Below are positions 25,097-33,326 of a stretch of 64,000 nt of DNA, in pieces. Source of the stretch: Mucilaginibacter rubeus (GTDB lineage: Bacteria; Bacteroidota; Bacteroidia; Sphingobacteriales; Sphingobacteriaceae); the NCBI RefSeq assembly GCF_003286415.2, contig NZ_CP043450.1, positions 6,076,001 to 6,140,000 of the forward strand, given 5' to 3'. The notes under the pieces were generated by a model. It saw only the letters and a list, made by a program, of their open reading frames with translations. It was not told the DNA's origin and made no database searches. Position numbers and translations under genes: made by a program. The stretch's first letter is position 1. Each line of letters starts with the position of its first letter.

Positions 25097-26935
25097 TTAC
25101 TTGCAAAAGATAACCTGGTTCGTTTTTGCCCAGTCATTACTTTCGCCTGTGGTTAATTTGCGATAAGTTGTCAGGGTTAGGCTATACGCGCATGAGGGCC
25201 ACGCGCTAAAAGGAGGAGTTAAAACAAAAGGTGCCGGAGCGGCCAGGTTAAATTTCTTAGCCTCACCACGCGGAATTGTTCCGCCCGGCAAACCGCTCAC
25301 ATTGCCGGTAGCGTTTGACCATACCCCCAATTGCCAACTGGCAATCAGTTCATGATCAACAGTATAATCGGCATGGGCGACTCCACTTACCGGGGTGCAA
25401 CCACTGCCCCCACCCGCAAAAAGCTCTTCCAGCTTCAGCAAACTCACTTCGTTCCAATTATTGACGTAGATTTTGCCGATAAGCGATTGCGTGTTAAGGT
25501 TTGGCGATGCAGAATTTGCCGGATCGTCTGTAGTTTGAAATTTGATATATAGCATTTTGCCATTTTTCTGACTGGCAACCGGCACGTCCAAACCTGGAGT
25601 TAACCCGGTGCTGGCATCTCCCCCGCCAATAATAGTTGTAGTATTCAGGTAAAAAAGCGAACCATAAAAGCCATTATCAAGCGCGGGCTGATCTACCCTT
25701 ACCCAACCATTGGCGTCAGGGTGCAGTACATGATCTGGTATCGGGTTAGGATAATTATCAGCAGGTACGCTGTCTGGTACAGATGCTGGCTGATTAATAT
25801 CAATCACCACATCCTGAAATGCCGTAGTACCATTCCAGGTGATTTGGCGGGTAGCAACTTTAAGCGCAGTAGCTTCCATCTGATCGGTAGTTACCGGGCT
25901 GAAGTTCACATTATCTGTCGAGAACAAAAAGCGGTAATAAAGCGGACTGGTGGGCGCTGTAGGTACTTTCTTGGTAGCATAGCCTCCCAGCTTAACCGAA
26001 CCAAAGAAACCGAAGCCGGTGCCCCCTGCTCCAAATTTACTGATGAGAGTTTTGCCACTGCCATCAATATCAGATGTGATACTAAAATTACCTACCGATG
26101 TAAACCATGGCGTATCGCTGGTGATGATTCCCCCGCCTGGGATGCATAGTTTTACGCAGAAGCAGTTATTGGCATTGTGGCGGTCATTTTGGCGGCCACG
26201 GGTACGGTCTTCGGCCAATAGCACTGTGCCCGATGAGCTTTCAATCCTGAAATAATAATCCGGCCCGGCAGGCCACTCTACGTTAAGCCATGGCAATAAG
26301 GTTTTTCTGAAATTGTCGCCTGGATATACGATGGTGAATTTGCCATTATTATCGGTATAAGCTGTACCCAAAAAGTCGTCCTGCAACAGGTCAACATCAT
26401 AGGCAAAAACCTTAACTCCCGGAATTGGCTTCTTGGTTTCACAATCGTTTACATAACCGCAAACCACCCAAATATCCAGCAGCGTAAGGATCCGGCAAAA
26501 CCACTTGGCATCTATTTTATAATCAAATCTCGCGTATTGAGCATTTTCCTGGGTAGTTTTATACAGGGGCTGCAACGTAGTAATATGAAACTGTAACAAT
26601 GGCCCTTTTTTTGGCAGTGGAATTTTGAAAGGTACATTGCCACAATACCAGTCCACATCAATGCTTCCACCTTCATAGCCTGCTTTAGCGCCATCTATTT
26701 CAATGGTAAAGTCGCCGTTCTCCTGTACGTCGGCTTGAGTGATAAACAGGCGTTCCTTAGCTTTTAGTTCTTCGTCATTTACCTGGTGAAAGGTTTGTTT
26801 TGGATCGGCCACAGCAAGCCGGGTTTCATTTTGCTGATCGGATGGTCGGTAAACTTTTACCGATGTGCCGGCAACAGGCAGTTCGCAGTCAGAACATAAT
26901 AGCCCGCGCAGGTTTCCTTTAATAATGTAGTTCAT
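25097..26935 (-). CDS. Large protein with transthyretin-like repeats, unknown function
   Basis: 612 residues without signal peptide or membrane helix. Two carboxypeptidase-regulatory/transthyretin-like beta modules are visible: residues about 4-110 (IKGNLRGLLCSDCELPVAGTSVKVYR) and about 155-215 (VVCGYVNDCETKKPIPGVKVFAYD, DNNGKFTIVYPG). The long C-terminal half is rich in Gly, Pro and aromatic residues and ends TNQVIFCK. Cysteines occur in pairs (LCSDCE, CFCVKLC), which is unusual for a secreted beta protein. Such modules are normally extracellular, so a non-classical export route or a cytoplasmic assembly are both open. It is alone, with a 0.7-kb gene-free stretch upstream. Confidence 0.6.
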   Translation of the reverse strand: MNYIIKGNLRGLLCSDCELPVAGTSVKVYRPSDQQNETRLAVADPKQTFHQVNDEELKAKERLFITQADVQENGDFTIEIDGAKAGYEGGSIDVDWYCGNVPFKIPLPKKGPLLQFHITTLQPLYKTTQENAQYARFDYKIDAKWFCRILTLLDIWVVCGYVNDCETKKPIPGVKVFAYDVDLLQDDFLGTAYTDNNGKFTIVYPGDNFRKTLLPWLNVEWPAGPDYYFRIESSSGTVLLAEDRTRGRQNDRHNANNCFCVKLCIPGGGIITSDTPWFTSVGNFSITSDIDGSGKTLISKFGAGGTGFGFFGSVKLGGYATKKVPTAPTSPLYYRFLFSTDNVNFSPVTTDQMEATALKVATRQITWNGTTAFQDVVIDINQPASVPDSVPADNYPNPIPDHVLHPDANGWVRVDQPALDNGFYGSLFYLNTTTIIGGGDASTGLTPGLDVPVASQKNGKMLYIKFQTTDDPANSASPNLNTQSLIGKIYVNNWNEVSLLKLEELFAGGGSGCTPVSGVAHADYTVDHELIASWQLGVWSNATGNVSGLPGGTIPRGEAKKFNLAAPAPFVLTPPFSAWPSCAYSLTLTTYRKLTTGESNDWAKTNQVIFCK

Positions 26936-27167
26936 ACGTTTTTGGTTAGAATTTGTACCGGCTTACTCTTTAAACTGGATTTTCAGCATACTCCACCACA
27001 AGCAAGCTGTATTACGGCTTATTTGCTGAGTCAAAGTTTGGGCAAAACTTAAAGGCAATCAACGTTGCTACCACGCTAATACAACCTGTGCTTGTACGCG
27101 ATTTAAAGACGTATCACCAACATTGAACCTGGCGTAGAACTACGCGTAAGAGAAATAACAATCAAAG

Positions 27168-27305
27168 AAAAAAGCGCCTTCCTGATTAAGGAAAAGCGCG
27201 CCCCATAAATTTTGATTTGCTACTGGTTAAGTAAAGGACTGCATGGCCTCGGTTCCGCCGCGAGATTATAGCTCCCGGCACTGTACAAGACCGCACTTAA
27301 TATAA
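27168..27305 (-). ncRNA. Candidate structured RNA with intrinsic terminator
   Basis: On the minus strand a GC-rich segment (about 27230-27300) stands out from AT-rich surroundings. It contains a hairpin GCCGGGAG...CTCGCGGC (loop CTATAAT) and flanking AAGTGCGG/...ACTT ends that could close it. It is followed by a strong terminator: GCGCTTTTCCT / AGGAAGGCGC (27174-27199) and TTTTTT. There is no ORF for the terminator to serve, so a small RNA is the simplest explanation. I cannot name an RNA family. Confidence 0.4.
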
Positions 27306-27559
27306 ATATTACTTAAAGCAAGTTAATAAATAATATTTATATTCTAATATAAAATTTCGATCAGCTTAAAACATCTTATTCATATATAAAACCCACAAAA
27401 AACTGCCGTTATAAGCCACGTAAGATTACAGTTTCTGATACGTAGAAATACGTATAATAAAACCGTAATAAAACGGATTAATAAAATTAAAACACTAATT
27501 ATCAATACATTAACTCAAATCAAAAATCATCAAATACATTACATAGCCGGGGGATATCA

Positions 27560-27590
27560 TTGAAAGAGTAGCTTATTAGTATTAGTTTTA
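27560..27590 (+). promoter_or_regulatory. Promoter of the 27623-30304 unit
   Basis: TTG (27560-27562), 20 bases, TAGTTTTA (27583-27590; last base differs from consensus). 33 bases upstream of the ATG. Confidence 0.5.
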
Positions 27591-27622
27591 TGTAAAAAAC
27601 TCTCTACACGCTATTATTTTTT

Positions 27623-28123
27623 ATGGAAACACAAGAAAGAAGACCTCTATCACCGATTACGGGGCAGGAAGGTGCGCCAATTGAGCTTAACAAAGCGGCA
27701 AACTGGACCAAGAATTATCGTCAACGCCACCCAAATGATACCATATCACATTTCTTTGGCAGAGAGATTCTCAATAATTTATTGAACTTAGAAGGAAGCA
27801 AAGGTATCCGGATATATTATGCCAATGATACAAGCTTAACAGGCTGGCAAAAACTATGTGTTTCCTTAAGCAACTTCATATTAAAAGTACTCGGAAATAT
27901 AGATGGAGAAAAACATCTCATCATTAGTGCGGTTAATGAACTTGGCAATGACCTTCTCCCCAGTGATAATATTAATCTCCCTCCAAAACAAGACAACGTC
28001 ACATTCAAAACTTATTCACTAACTACCTCTGGTGGAGATCAAAGTAACTTTATCGGCGATCAATCTTATCCTTGCCCTGGTTCAACTGGTTGCCCCAAAA
28101 ATAAATTAACAGGCGACGAATAA
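27623..28123 (+). CDS. Conserved Bacteroidota protein of unknown function with C-terminal CPGSTGCP motif
   Basis: 166 residues. No signal peptide. It begins RRPLSPITGQEGAPIEL and has a central part NWTKNYRQRHPNDTISHFFG...GIRIYYANDTS followed by KHLIISAVNE. It ends with YPCPGSTGCPKNKLTGDE. From memory, proteins with this PLSPITG start and Cys/Pro C-terminus are frequent in Bacteroidota next to small membrane proteins, but I know no assigned function. It is the first gene of a unit with a membrane protein, histidine kinase and response regulator (gap 17 bases to the next start). The region is visibly AT-richer than the housekeeping genes. Confidence 0.72.
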   Translation: METQERRPLSPITGQEGAPIELNKAANWTKNYRQRHPNDTISHFFGREILNNLLNLEGSKGIRIYYANDTSLTGWQKLCVSLSNFILKVLGNIDGEKHLIISAVNELGNDLLPSDNINLPPKQDNVTFKTYSLTTSGGDQSNFIGDQSYPCPGSTGCPKNKLTGDE

Positions 28124-28140
28124 TGTAAGCTTAGTTGGAT

Positions 28141-28773
28141 ATGCCAATTGACGTAATATTTGTATTGATTTCCGGGGCATCAGGTTTTTTTCCTGTATTT
28201 GCCGGTTGGTATAATTATAAATTATTAGATCATATATTAAAGATTGTTTTTTTATTCTTTGTTATCTCATCGGTTTTCGATCCGTTAATGTGGATATTAA
28301 CACAAACCGGATCAAAAAACAACATGCCAGTTATTCACATCAATGTTATAGTAACATTATTTTTTTTTACGATAATATACTGCATCCTTTTTTCAACACT
28401 TGTTCTAAAGAGAATCACCATAATATTTTCCATCATAACATTTATTGTTATGATGGTTTATAATCGAAACTTTGCCGAGTATCCTTCAGAGTCTAATACT
28501 GCATTAAGTATTTTGCTTATCTTACTTTCGTTGATCTATTTTTACCAGCTCCTAAACCCACTAACATTTGTAAACATTGAAAAGCAGAGTCTTTTTTGGA
28601 TAAACGCCGGCGTATTGTTTTACTCGGCGGTCAATATATTCCTTTTTATGATATTCACTCAAATACCACTTGAAGACCAACATAATTATTATATTATAAA
28701 TAGTATTTCCAATATCATCGCTAACGTGTTATATTCGATAGGTTTATTCTGCAAACCACAAAAAACCGTCTAA
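28141..28773 (+). CDS. Six- or seven-helix membrane protein, possible sensor module
   Basis: 210 residues from ATG 28141 (a TTG at 28135 would add two residues). It consists almost entirely of membrane helices with short loops, starting PIDVIFVLISGASGFFPVFAGW. No known motif. The histidine kinase encoded 22 bases downstream has only one TM helix and no sensory domain, so this protein may provide the input; that is inference from gene order. AT-rich. Confidence 0.65.
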   Translation: MPIDVIFVLISGASGFFPVFAGWYNYKLLDHILKIVFLFFVISSVFDPLMWILTQTGSKNNMPVIHINVIVTLFFFTIIYCILFSTLVLKRITIIFSIITFIVMMVYNRNFAEYPSESNTALSILLILLSLIYFYQLLNPLTFVNIEKQSLFWINAGVLFYSAVNIFLFMIFTQIPLEDQHNYYIINSISNIIANVLYSIGLFCKPQKTV

Positions 28774-28795
28774 ACGTATCGGCGTTATTATAATC

Positions 28796-29596
28796 ATGTA
28801 CAACACCCCTATCTTACAAATATCCCAAAACGGACTAATTCCAGTACTAATTATTGGGACACTTGTAGTTGTTGTATTAATTATTTTTTTATTCTTCTTC
28901 GTAATTATTTACCAGCGGAGGATGCTCAAAAACCAGGCAGAGTTACGAGAGCTTAATGATGCACGCCAAACCGAATTGATGAATGCCGTTTTTGAAACCC
29001 AGGAAAGTGAACGCCGGCGCCTGGCCGAAGATCTGCATGACAGTGTTGGCCAGGTGCTTTCGGCTATAAAGCTTAACCTGCACAGGTTGGATAAAAATTG
29101 TGTAAACGAAGTTACCCAACCCCTGCTTTTAGATACCCGCAAACTGGCCGACGAATGTATCCAGGAGATCAGGAACATCATCCAAAATGTATTGCCCCCG
29201 ATACTTACCGATTACGGACTGCTTGTTGCGGTTGAAGCACTGTGTACCAAAGTTGAGCACAATACCCATATCAAAGTTAAGTTCACTAAAAACTTTGCCG
29301 ACAAACGCTTCCCTAACGATATTGAACTTGCATTTTACCGCATAGCGCAGGAGCTTTTTGGCAATGCCATCAAACACTCGGAAGCCACTGCTATAAACCT
29401 CAATATGGCCCTTGATGCCGGTTACCTGGTTATGGAATTTAAGGATAACGGCAAGGGCTTTAATATGGACGATGTTAAACAGGGCTTCGGGCTTAAAAAC
29501 TTACAGAGCCGCGTGCAACTCATTAACGGTGAAATAAATACATACAGCAAACCGCTTAGCGGAGCAATCACAATCATTAAATTAAAAGTAGCATAG
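28796..29596 (+). CDS. NarL-type sensor histidine kinase (HisKA_3)
   Basis: 266 residues. One N-terminal membrane helix (about 15-38) is followed by a coiled coil and a HisKA_3 dimerisation domain with the phosphoacceptor His81 in SERRRLAEDLHDSVGQ. The HATPase_c domain has ELFGNAIKHSEA and DNGKGFNMDDVKQGFGLKNL. No PAS or ligand domain. It is co-oriented with the response regulator gene 51 bases downstream, its evident partner. Confidence 0.9.
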   Translation: MYNTPILQISQNGLIPVLIIGTLVVVVLIIFLFFFVIIYQRRMLKNQAELRELNDARQTELMNAVFETQESERRRLAEDLHDSVGQVLSAIKLNLHRLDKNCVNEVTQPLLLDTRKLADECIQEIRNIIQNVLPPILTDYGLLVAVEALCTKVEHNTHIKVKFTKNFADKRFPNDIELAFYRIAQELFGNAIKHSEATAINLNMALDAGYLVMEFKDNGKGFNMDDVKQGFGLKNLQSRVQLINGEINTYSKPLSGAITIIKLKVA

Positions 29597-29647
29597 TTAA
29601 AATCAATAGCCTATATTTATTGATTATTTGAATTTTGAAAGCAACCA

Positions 29648-30304
29648 ATGGGCCCAATTAAATTAGGTATAGTAGACGACCATAAAATTTTCAGAAATGG
29701 TTTAAAAGCTACGCTTGAAGATTGCGGGGATTTTGAACTGTTACTCGAAGCTTCAAACGGCAAAGAGCTGATAGGCTTATTAACCGACAAAACCCCCGAC
29801 GTTATATTGATGGACATTAAAATGCCAGAGATGGATGGCATTCAAACAGCCGCCTATGTTCACCAGCATTTTAAGGAAATCAAAATCCTGGCACTGTCCA
29901 TGTTTAACGAAGACAAATATATTGTGGATATGATGAAAGCCGGAGCATCGGGATATCTGCTAAAAAATGCCGAGCCGGAAGAGATCATTGAGGCGGTATC
30001 AACCGTTCACAACAAAGGCTTTTATTTTAACGAGCACCTTTCTATAACGCTCATCAAACAACTGGTAGGTAATGACCAGGCCGATAATATCCCCAATAAC
30101 AAAACTGATCTTAACGAACGCGAAATTGAAGTGCTTAAGCTGGTTTGCCAGGAATGCTCCAACCAGGAAATTGCGGATAAGATTTTTCTGAGTGTGCGTA
30201 CCGTTGAAGGCTACCGTGCAAGGTTATTTGAAAAAACCGGTTCCAAGAATTTAGTAGGGCTTGTTATATATGCCATTAAACGCGGCATTATTAATGTTAC
30301 TTAG
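29648..30304 (+). CDS. NarL/FixJ-family response regulator
   Basis: 218 residues. Receiver domain (1-120) with phosphoacceptor Asp56 in DVILMDIKMPEMDG and conserved Lys in GYLLKNAEPEEI. C-terminal LuxR-type HTH (about 150-215) has LNEREIEVLKLVCQECSNQEI and SVRTVEGYRARL. A transcriptional regulator phosphorylated by the upstream HisKA_3 kinase. Last gene of the unit beginning at 27623. Confidence 0.93.
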   Translation: MGPIKLGIVDDHKIFRNGLKATLEDCGDFELLLEASNGKELIGLLTDKTPDVILMDIKMPEMDGIQTAAYVHQHFKEIKILALSMFNEDKYIVDMMKAGASGYLLKNAEPEEIIEAVSTVHNKGFYFNEHLSITLIKQLVGNDQADNIPNNKTDLNEREIEVLKLVCQECSNQEIADKIFLSVRTVEGYRARLFEKTGSKNLVGLVIYAIKRGIINVT

Positions 30305-30386
30305 TCTTAAGTCACAAGTTCTAAGTCTAAAGGAGAAGAACCTGACTTCCGACTTTGGGCTTCCGACTCAAGACTTTGTACTTAAC
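30303..30386. repeat. CTTAAGTCACAAGTTCTAAGTC-type paired spacer repeat
   Basis: AAGTC/GACTT words in inverted halves (left 30303-30330, right 30341-30384) between convergent genes. A second copy lies at 63349-63418. Confidence 0.6.
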
Positions 30387-30388
30387 AA

Positions 30389-31282
30389 CTACGCCGATAA
30401 CTTCTTATCCCCTGCCAAATTACGCATAAACCTTTTGCGGTAATTAAGCGGGCTCAGGTTCATTTTTGCTTTAAACATTTTGTAAAAGTGCGATACATCG
30501 CCAAAGCCACTCTCAAACGAAATCTCTGAAATAGGCTTATCTGTTTGTACTAACTGCTGTATAGCATAATTAAGCCGGTACTCAATTATGGTTTCCATAA
30601 ATGTTTTGCGGGTAACTTTTTTAAAGTATTTGCAAAAGGCATTTGGGGTCATGTTGGCAATACTGGCAGCTTTATCTAACGATACATGCTTTCTGAAATT
30701 TTCAACCAGATAAGCAAACACGGGATTGATCCGCTCCCGCTCGGTATTGGTACGTTCGCCAATAATACGATGCTGATCGAGCAGCACATATTCATCCGAC
30801 GAAGCCATCCGGTGCAAGATCTCCAGCAACCCTATCAGCATTCTGAAATTGCTTTTTTCATTAACCAGGTTAAGCAATAATTTTTTTACTTCAACTCCGG
30901 TTTCTCCATAGAACGACACTCCGCATCCGCTTTGTTGAAAAAGCTTTTTGATAAGCTGCAGCTCAAACTTGTTAAAAAACTCTTCACCCAAAAAAGCATC
31001 GTTAAACTGGATCACCACGGCGCTCGCCTCGCGCAGCACTACTTCATTGTGTTCAAGTTTCCAGCAGTGCGGCAAATTGGGGCCGAGCAAAACCAGATCG
31101 CCCGAGGCAAAATCCTCCATATGGCTGCCAACATAGCGTTTGCCGGAGCCGCTAATAATACACGTCAGTTCATATTCTTCGTGAAAATGATAAGGCGCAT
31201 CAAATGCCAGCTTATCAAATTTCCTTATCAGAAACGACTGTGTATTGGTAGGTTGAAGAATTTCGTACGAGGCCTTTATCAT
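30389..31282 (-). CDS. AraC-family transcriptional regulator with cupin-like sensor domain
   Basis: 297 residues. The N-terminal half is a cupin/AraC-binding domain (YHFHEEYELTCIISGSGKRYVG, PNLPHCW). The C-terminal double HTH has SLDKAASIANMTPNAFCKYFKK and PISEISFESGFGDVSHFYKMFKA, ending LSPLNYRKRF. Sugar- or metabolite-responsive regulators have this layout. It is divergent from the PhyH dioxygenase gene (starts 125 bases apart), which it probably controls. Confidence 0.9.
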   Translation of the reverse strand: MIKASYEILQPTNTQSFLIRKFDKLAFDAPYHFHEEYELTCIISGSGKRYVGSHMEDFASGDLVLLGPNLPHCWKLEHNEVVLREASAVVIQFNDAFLGEEFFNKFELQLIKKLFQQSGCGVSFYGETGVEVKKLLLNLVNEKSNFRMLIGLLEILHRMASSDEYVLLDQHRIIGERTNTERERINPVFAYLVENFRKHVSLDKAASIANMTPNAFCKYFKKVTRKTFMETIIEYRLNYAIQQLVQTDKPISEISFESGFGDVSHFYKMFKAKMNLSPLNYRKRFMRNLAGDKKLSA

Positions 31283-31406
31283 TGCATATATTAACGTAAA
31301 TATTATTTCAAATCAAATTACGGATAAAATCACCCATAAATGTACCATTCATTTCATTTTTTTTCAACAAAAGATGAGTTTACTTTGAAATATAAACCTA
31401 AAAGCT

Positions 31407-32228
31407 ATGAATACACAGATCGCTCACCTTCCGTCGCTCGAAAATTTCATAAAAATATCTAACCACAATATTAATGAATTTCGCGAAAAAGGCCATACCC
31501 TTGTGCACGAAGTGCTTACAAAAGACGAGATTGCAGCTTATCGCCCAGTCATTGTTGGGGCGGCCGACAGGTACAATACCGAAAAACGTAAACTGGAAGA
31601 GCGCGACACCTATGGTAAAGCTTTTTTACAGATCATGAATTTATGGCAGGTTGATGAAGATGTTAAAACCTTTGTAATGGCCAAACGCCTCGGCAAAATT
31701 GCCGCCGACCTGATGGGTGTTGAAAATGTACGCATTTATCATGACCAGGCACTATTTAAAGAACCCGGCGGCGGACCAACCCCGTGGCACCAGGATCAAT
31801 ACTACTGGCCAATTGACACCAACAACACCGTAACCCTTTGGATGCCCCTGGTTGATATTGATGTAAACATGGGTATGCTAACCTTTGCATCGGGCTCATA
31901 CGTTAACGGAGCTGTGTTTAACACCGAAATTTCCGACGAATCTGAATCGGCATTTGATGAATATGTTAAGGAGAAAGGATTTGAAATAACCCGGGCCAAA
32001 ACCATGAAAGCCGGCGACGCGACATGGCACCGTGGTTTTACCATCCACAACGCCCCCGGTAACAACTCGGATAAAATGCGCGAGGTAATGACCATTATTT
32101 ACGTAGCCGATGGCGCCCGCGTTACCCCCTACAAAAACGAATGGCAAAAAAATGATCACCATAAATGGCTCATGAGTAAGCCCATTGGTGGCTTGATAGA
32201 TTCAGAATTAAATCCGAAGGTATTGTAA
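31407..32228 (+). CDS. Phytanoyl-CoA dioxygenase (PhyH) family enzyme
   Basis: 273 residues. Fe(II)/2-oxoglutarate oxygenase fold with the metal motif H-x-D in PTPWHQDQYYWP and the distal His in ATWHRGFTIHNAPGN. The family hydroxylates small molecules including phytanoyl-CoA and ectoine; the substrate here is unknown. It is divergent from the AraC regulator gene, suggesting inducible catabolism. It is convergent with egtD, separated only by a fold-back repeat; a link with ergothioneine metabolism is possible but not supported by operon structure. Confidence 0.87.
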   Translation: MNTQIAHLPSLENFIKISNHNINEFREKGHTLVHEVLTKDEIAAYRPVIVGAADRYNTEKRKLEERDTYGKAFLQIMNLWQVDEDVKTFVMAKRLGKIAADLMGVENVRIYHDQALFKEPGGGPTPWHQDQYYWPIDTNNTVTLWMPLVDIDVNMGMLTFASGSYVNGAVFNTEISDESESAFDEYVKEKGFEITRAKTMKAGDATWHRGFTIHNAPGNNSDKMREVMTIIYVADGARVTPYKNEWQKNDHHKWLMSKPIGGLIDSELNPKVL

Positions 32229-32310
32229 ACAGAACCTTGATTAGCTTGATTAAAGGATGACTTGATAACAAGAACATCCTTTAATCCTAAAATCAGGCAA
32301 ATCATGGTTA
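32229..32310. repeat. AACCTTGATT...AATCATGGTT fold-back repeat, copy 2
   Basis: The left half AACCTTGATTAGCTTGATTAAAGGATG and the right half CATCCTTTAATCCTAAAATCAGG are imperfect inverted copies between two convergent genes. Related to 13167-13215. It may act as a bidirectional terminator. Confidence 0.6.
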
Positions 32311-32312
32311 GG

Positions 32313-33302
32313 TCACGCTGCCACCCATACCGCGTCGATAAACCATTTTTTAGTATCAAAAAACTGGCCTACCGGCTGAAAGCCTGTGTTAATGGCTATC
32401 TGATCGGTTTGCATGATGGTAAACTTCTGGGAAATCTCCATGTAGATGTACTCATCCTTTTTGAAATCTATTTTTTCGTGGCCGATAGCAACCTGCTGAT
32501 CCTGTAAACTGATGAGGTAACTTTTGCAGGCCCCGGTTGCGGGATCATACGTTGGATAATGTTCAAACTTGCTCACATCAAAATTGCCATGCAGCTCACG
32601 ATTGATACGACGGAGCAGATTGAGATTAAACTCGCGGGTAATGCCCTCCTTATCATTATAAGCGGCAAGTACAACCCGCGGATCTTTTTTCAGATCCATC
32701 CCAATCAGCACCATATCCCCTTCCGACAGGTTATTTCTTAATTCACGGCAAAACTCAATAGCTCCGTCAAGCGACATATTACCAATATTTGAACCTAAAA
32801 ACAACACCACCTTACGCCTTGGCGAAATAGCTGCAGCCTTCTTCAGCATTTCAAAATATTCGCCGTTAAGTCCGGTAATTTTTAAGCCCGGCAAGGTTAC
32901 TGGCAGGGTTATGTTGAGATAGGATATAACATTTTCGGATATATCAATGGGCAGATAAGTAAAATCAGCTTTTTTATCCAGCAGATACTTAAGCAGGTAA
33001 GTTGATTTGGTTGCATCACCGGCACCAAGCTCTATCAAATCGAAAGCATCTCCATCAGCAATCAACGCGTCGCAGATCTCGGCTGTTTTTTCCGAAAATA
33101 TTTCCAGTTCGCAATTGGTTGGATAATACTCCGGGCAGTTCATCAACTCCTGGAACAGCTTATCGCCGTTAGCATCATAAAAATACTTTGAGTTAAGGTG
33201 CTTTGGCTCCGCTTGTAACCCCGCTATAACATCAGCATAAAACTGCCTGTTTTCTTCGCTTATGGTACAATTGACGGTTGTTGGTGTAAAAACTTGATCC
33301 AT
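32313..33302 (-). CDS. egtD: L-histidine N-alpha-methyltransferase
   Basis: 329 residues. It shows the EgtD pattern: LNSKYFYDANGDKLFQELMN, CPEYYPTNCELEI, the SAM motif LIELGAGDATKS, YLPIDIS, FLGSNIGNM (Asn for histidine binding), AAYNDKEGITREFN (Tyr of the substrate pocket) and MEISQKF near the C-terminus, which keeps the Glu and Ser that hold the histidine. It trimethylates histidine to hercynine, the first step of ergothioneine synthesis. It is the last gene of the operon; EgtB, which uses hercynine, is encoded 24 bases upstream. Length is typical. Confidence 0.93.
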   Translation of the reverse strand: MDQVFTPTTVNCTISEENRQFYADVIAGLQAEPKHLNSKYFYDANGDKLFQELMNCPEYYPTNCELEIFSEKTAEICDALIADGDAFDLIELGAGDATKSTYLLKYLLDKKADFTYLPIDISENVISYLNITLPVTLPGLKITGLNGEYFEMLKKAAAISPRRKVVLFLGSNIGNMSLDGAIEFCRELRNNLSEGDMVLIGMDLKKDPRVVLAAYNDKEGITREFNLNLLRRINRELHGNFDVSKFEHYPTYDPATGACKSYLISLQDQQVAIGHEKIDFKKDEYIYMEISQKFTIMQTDQIAINTGFQPVGQFFDTKKWFIDAVWVAA

Positions 33303-33326
33303 AGGTGGTGGTGGTTTTGTGACAAT

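Larger units (their letters stand above)
26936..27622. other. 687-base gene-free region
   Basis: No convincing coding frame on either strand. It holds a minus-strand terminator and possible structured RNA (27168-27305), an AT-rich segment (27310-27540) and the promoter of the 27623 gene. Nothing else recognised. Confidence 0.6.
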
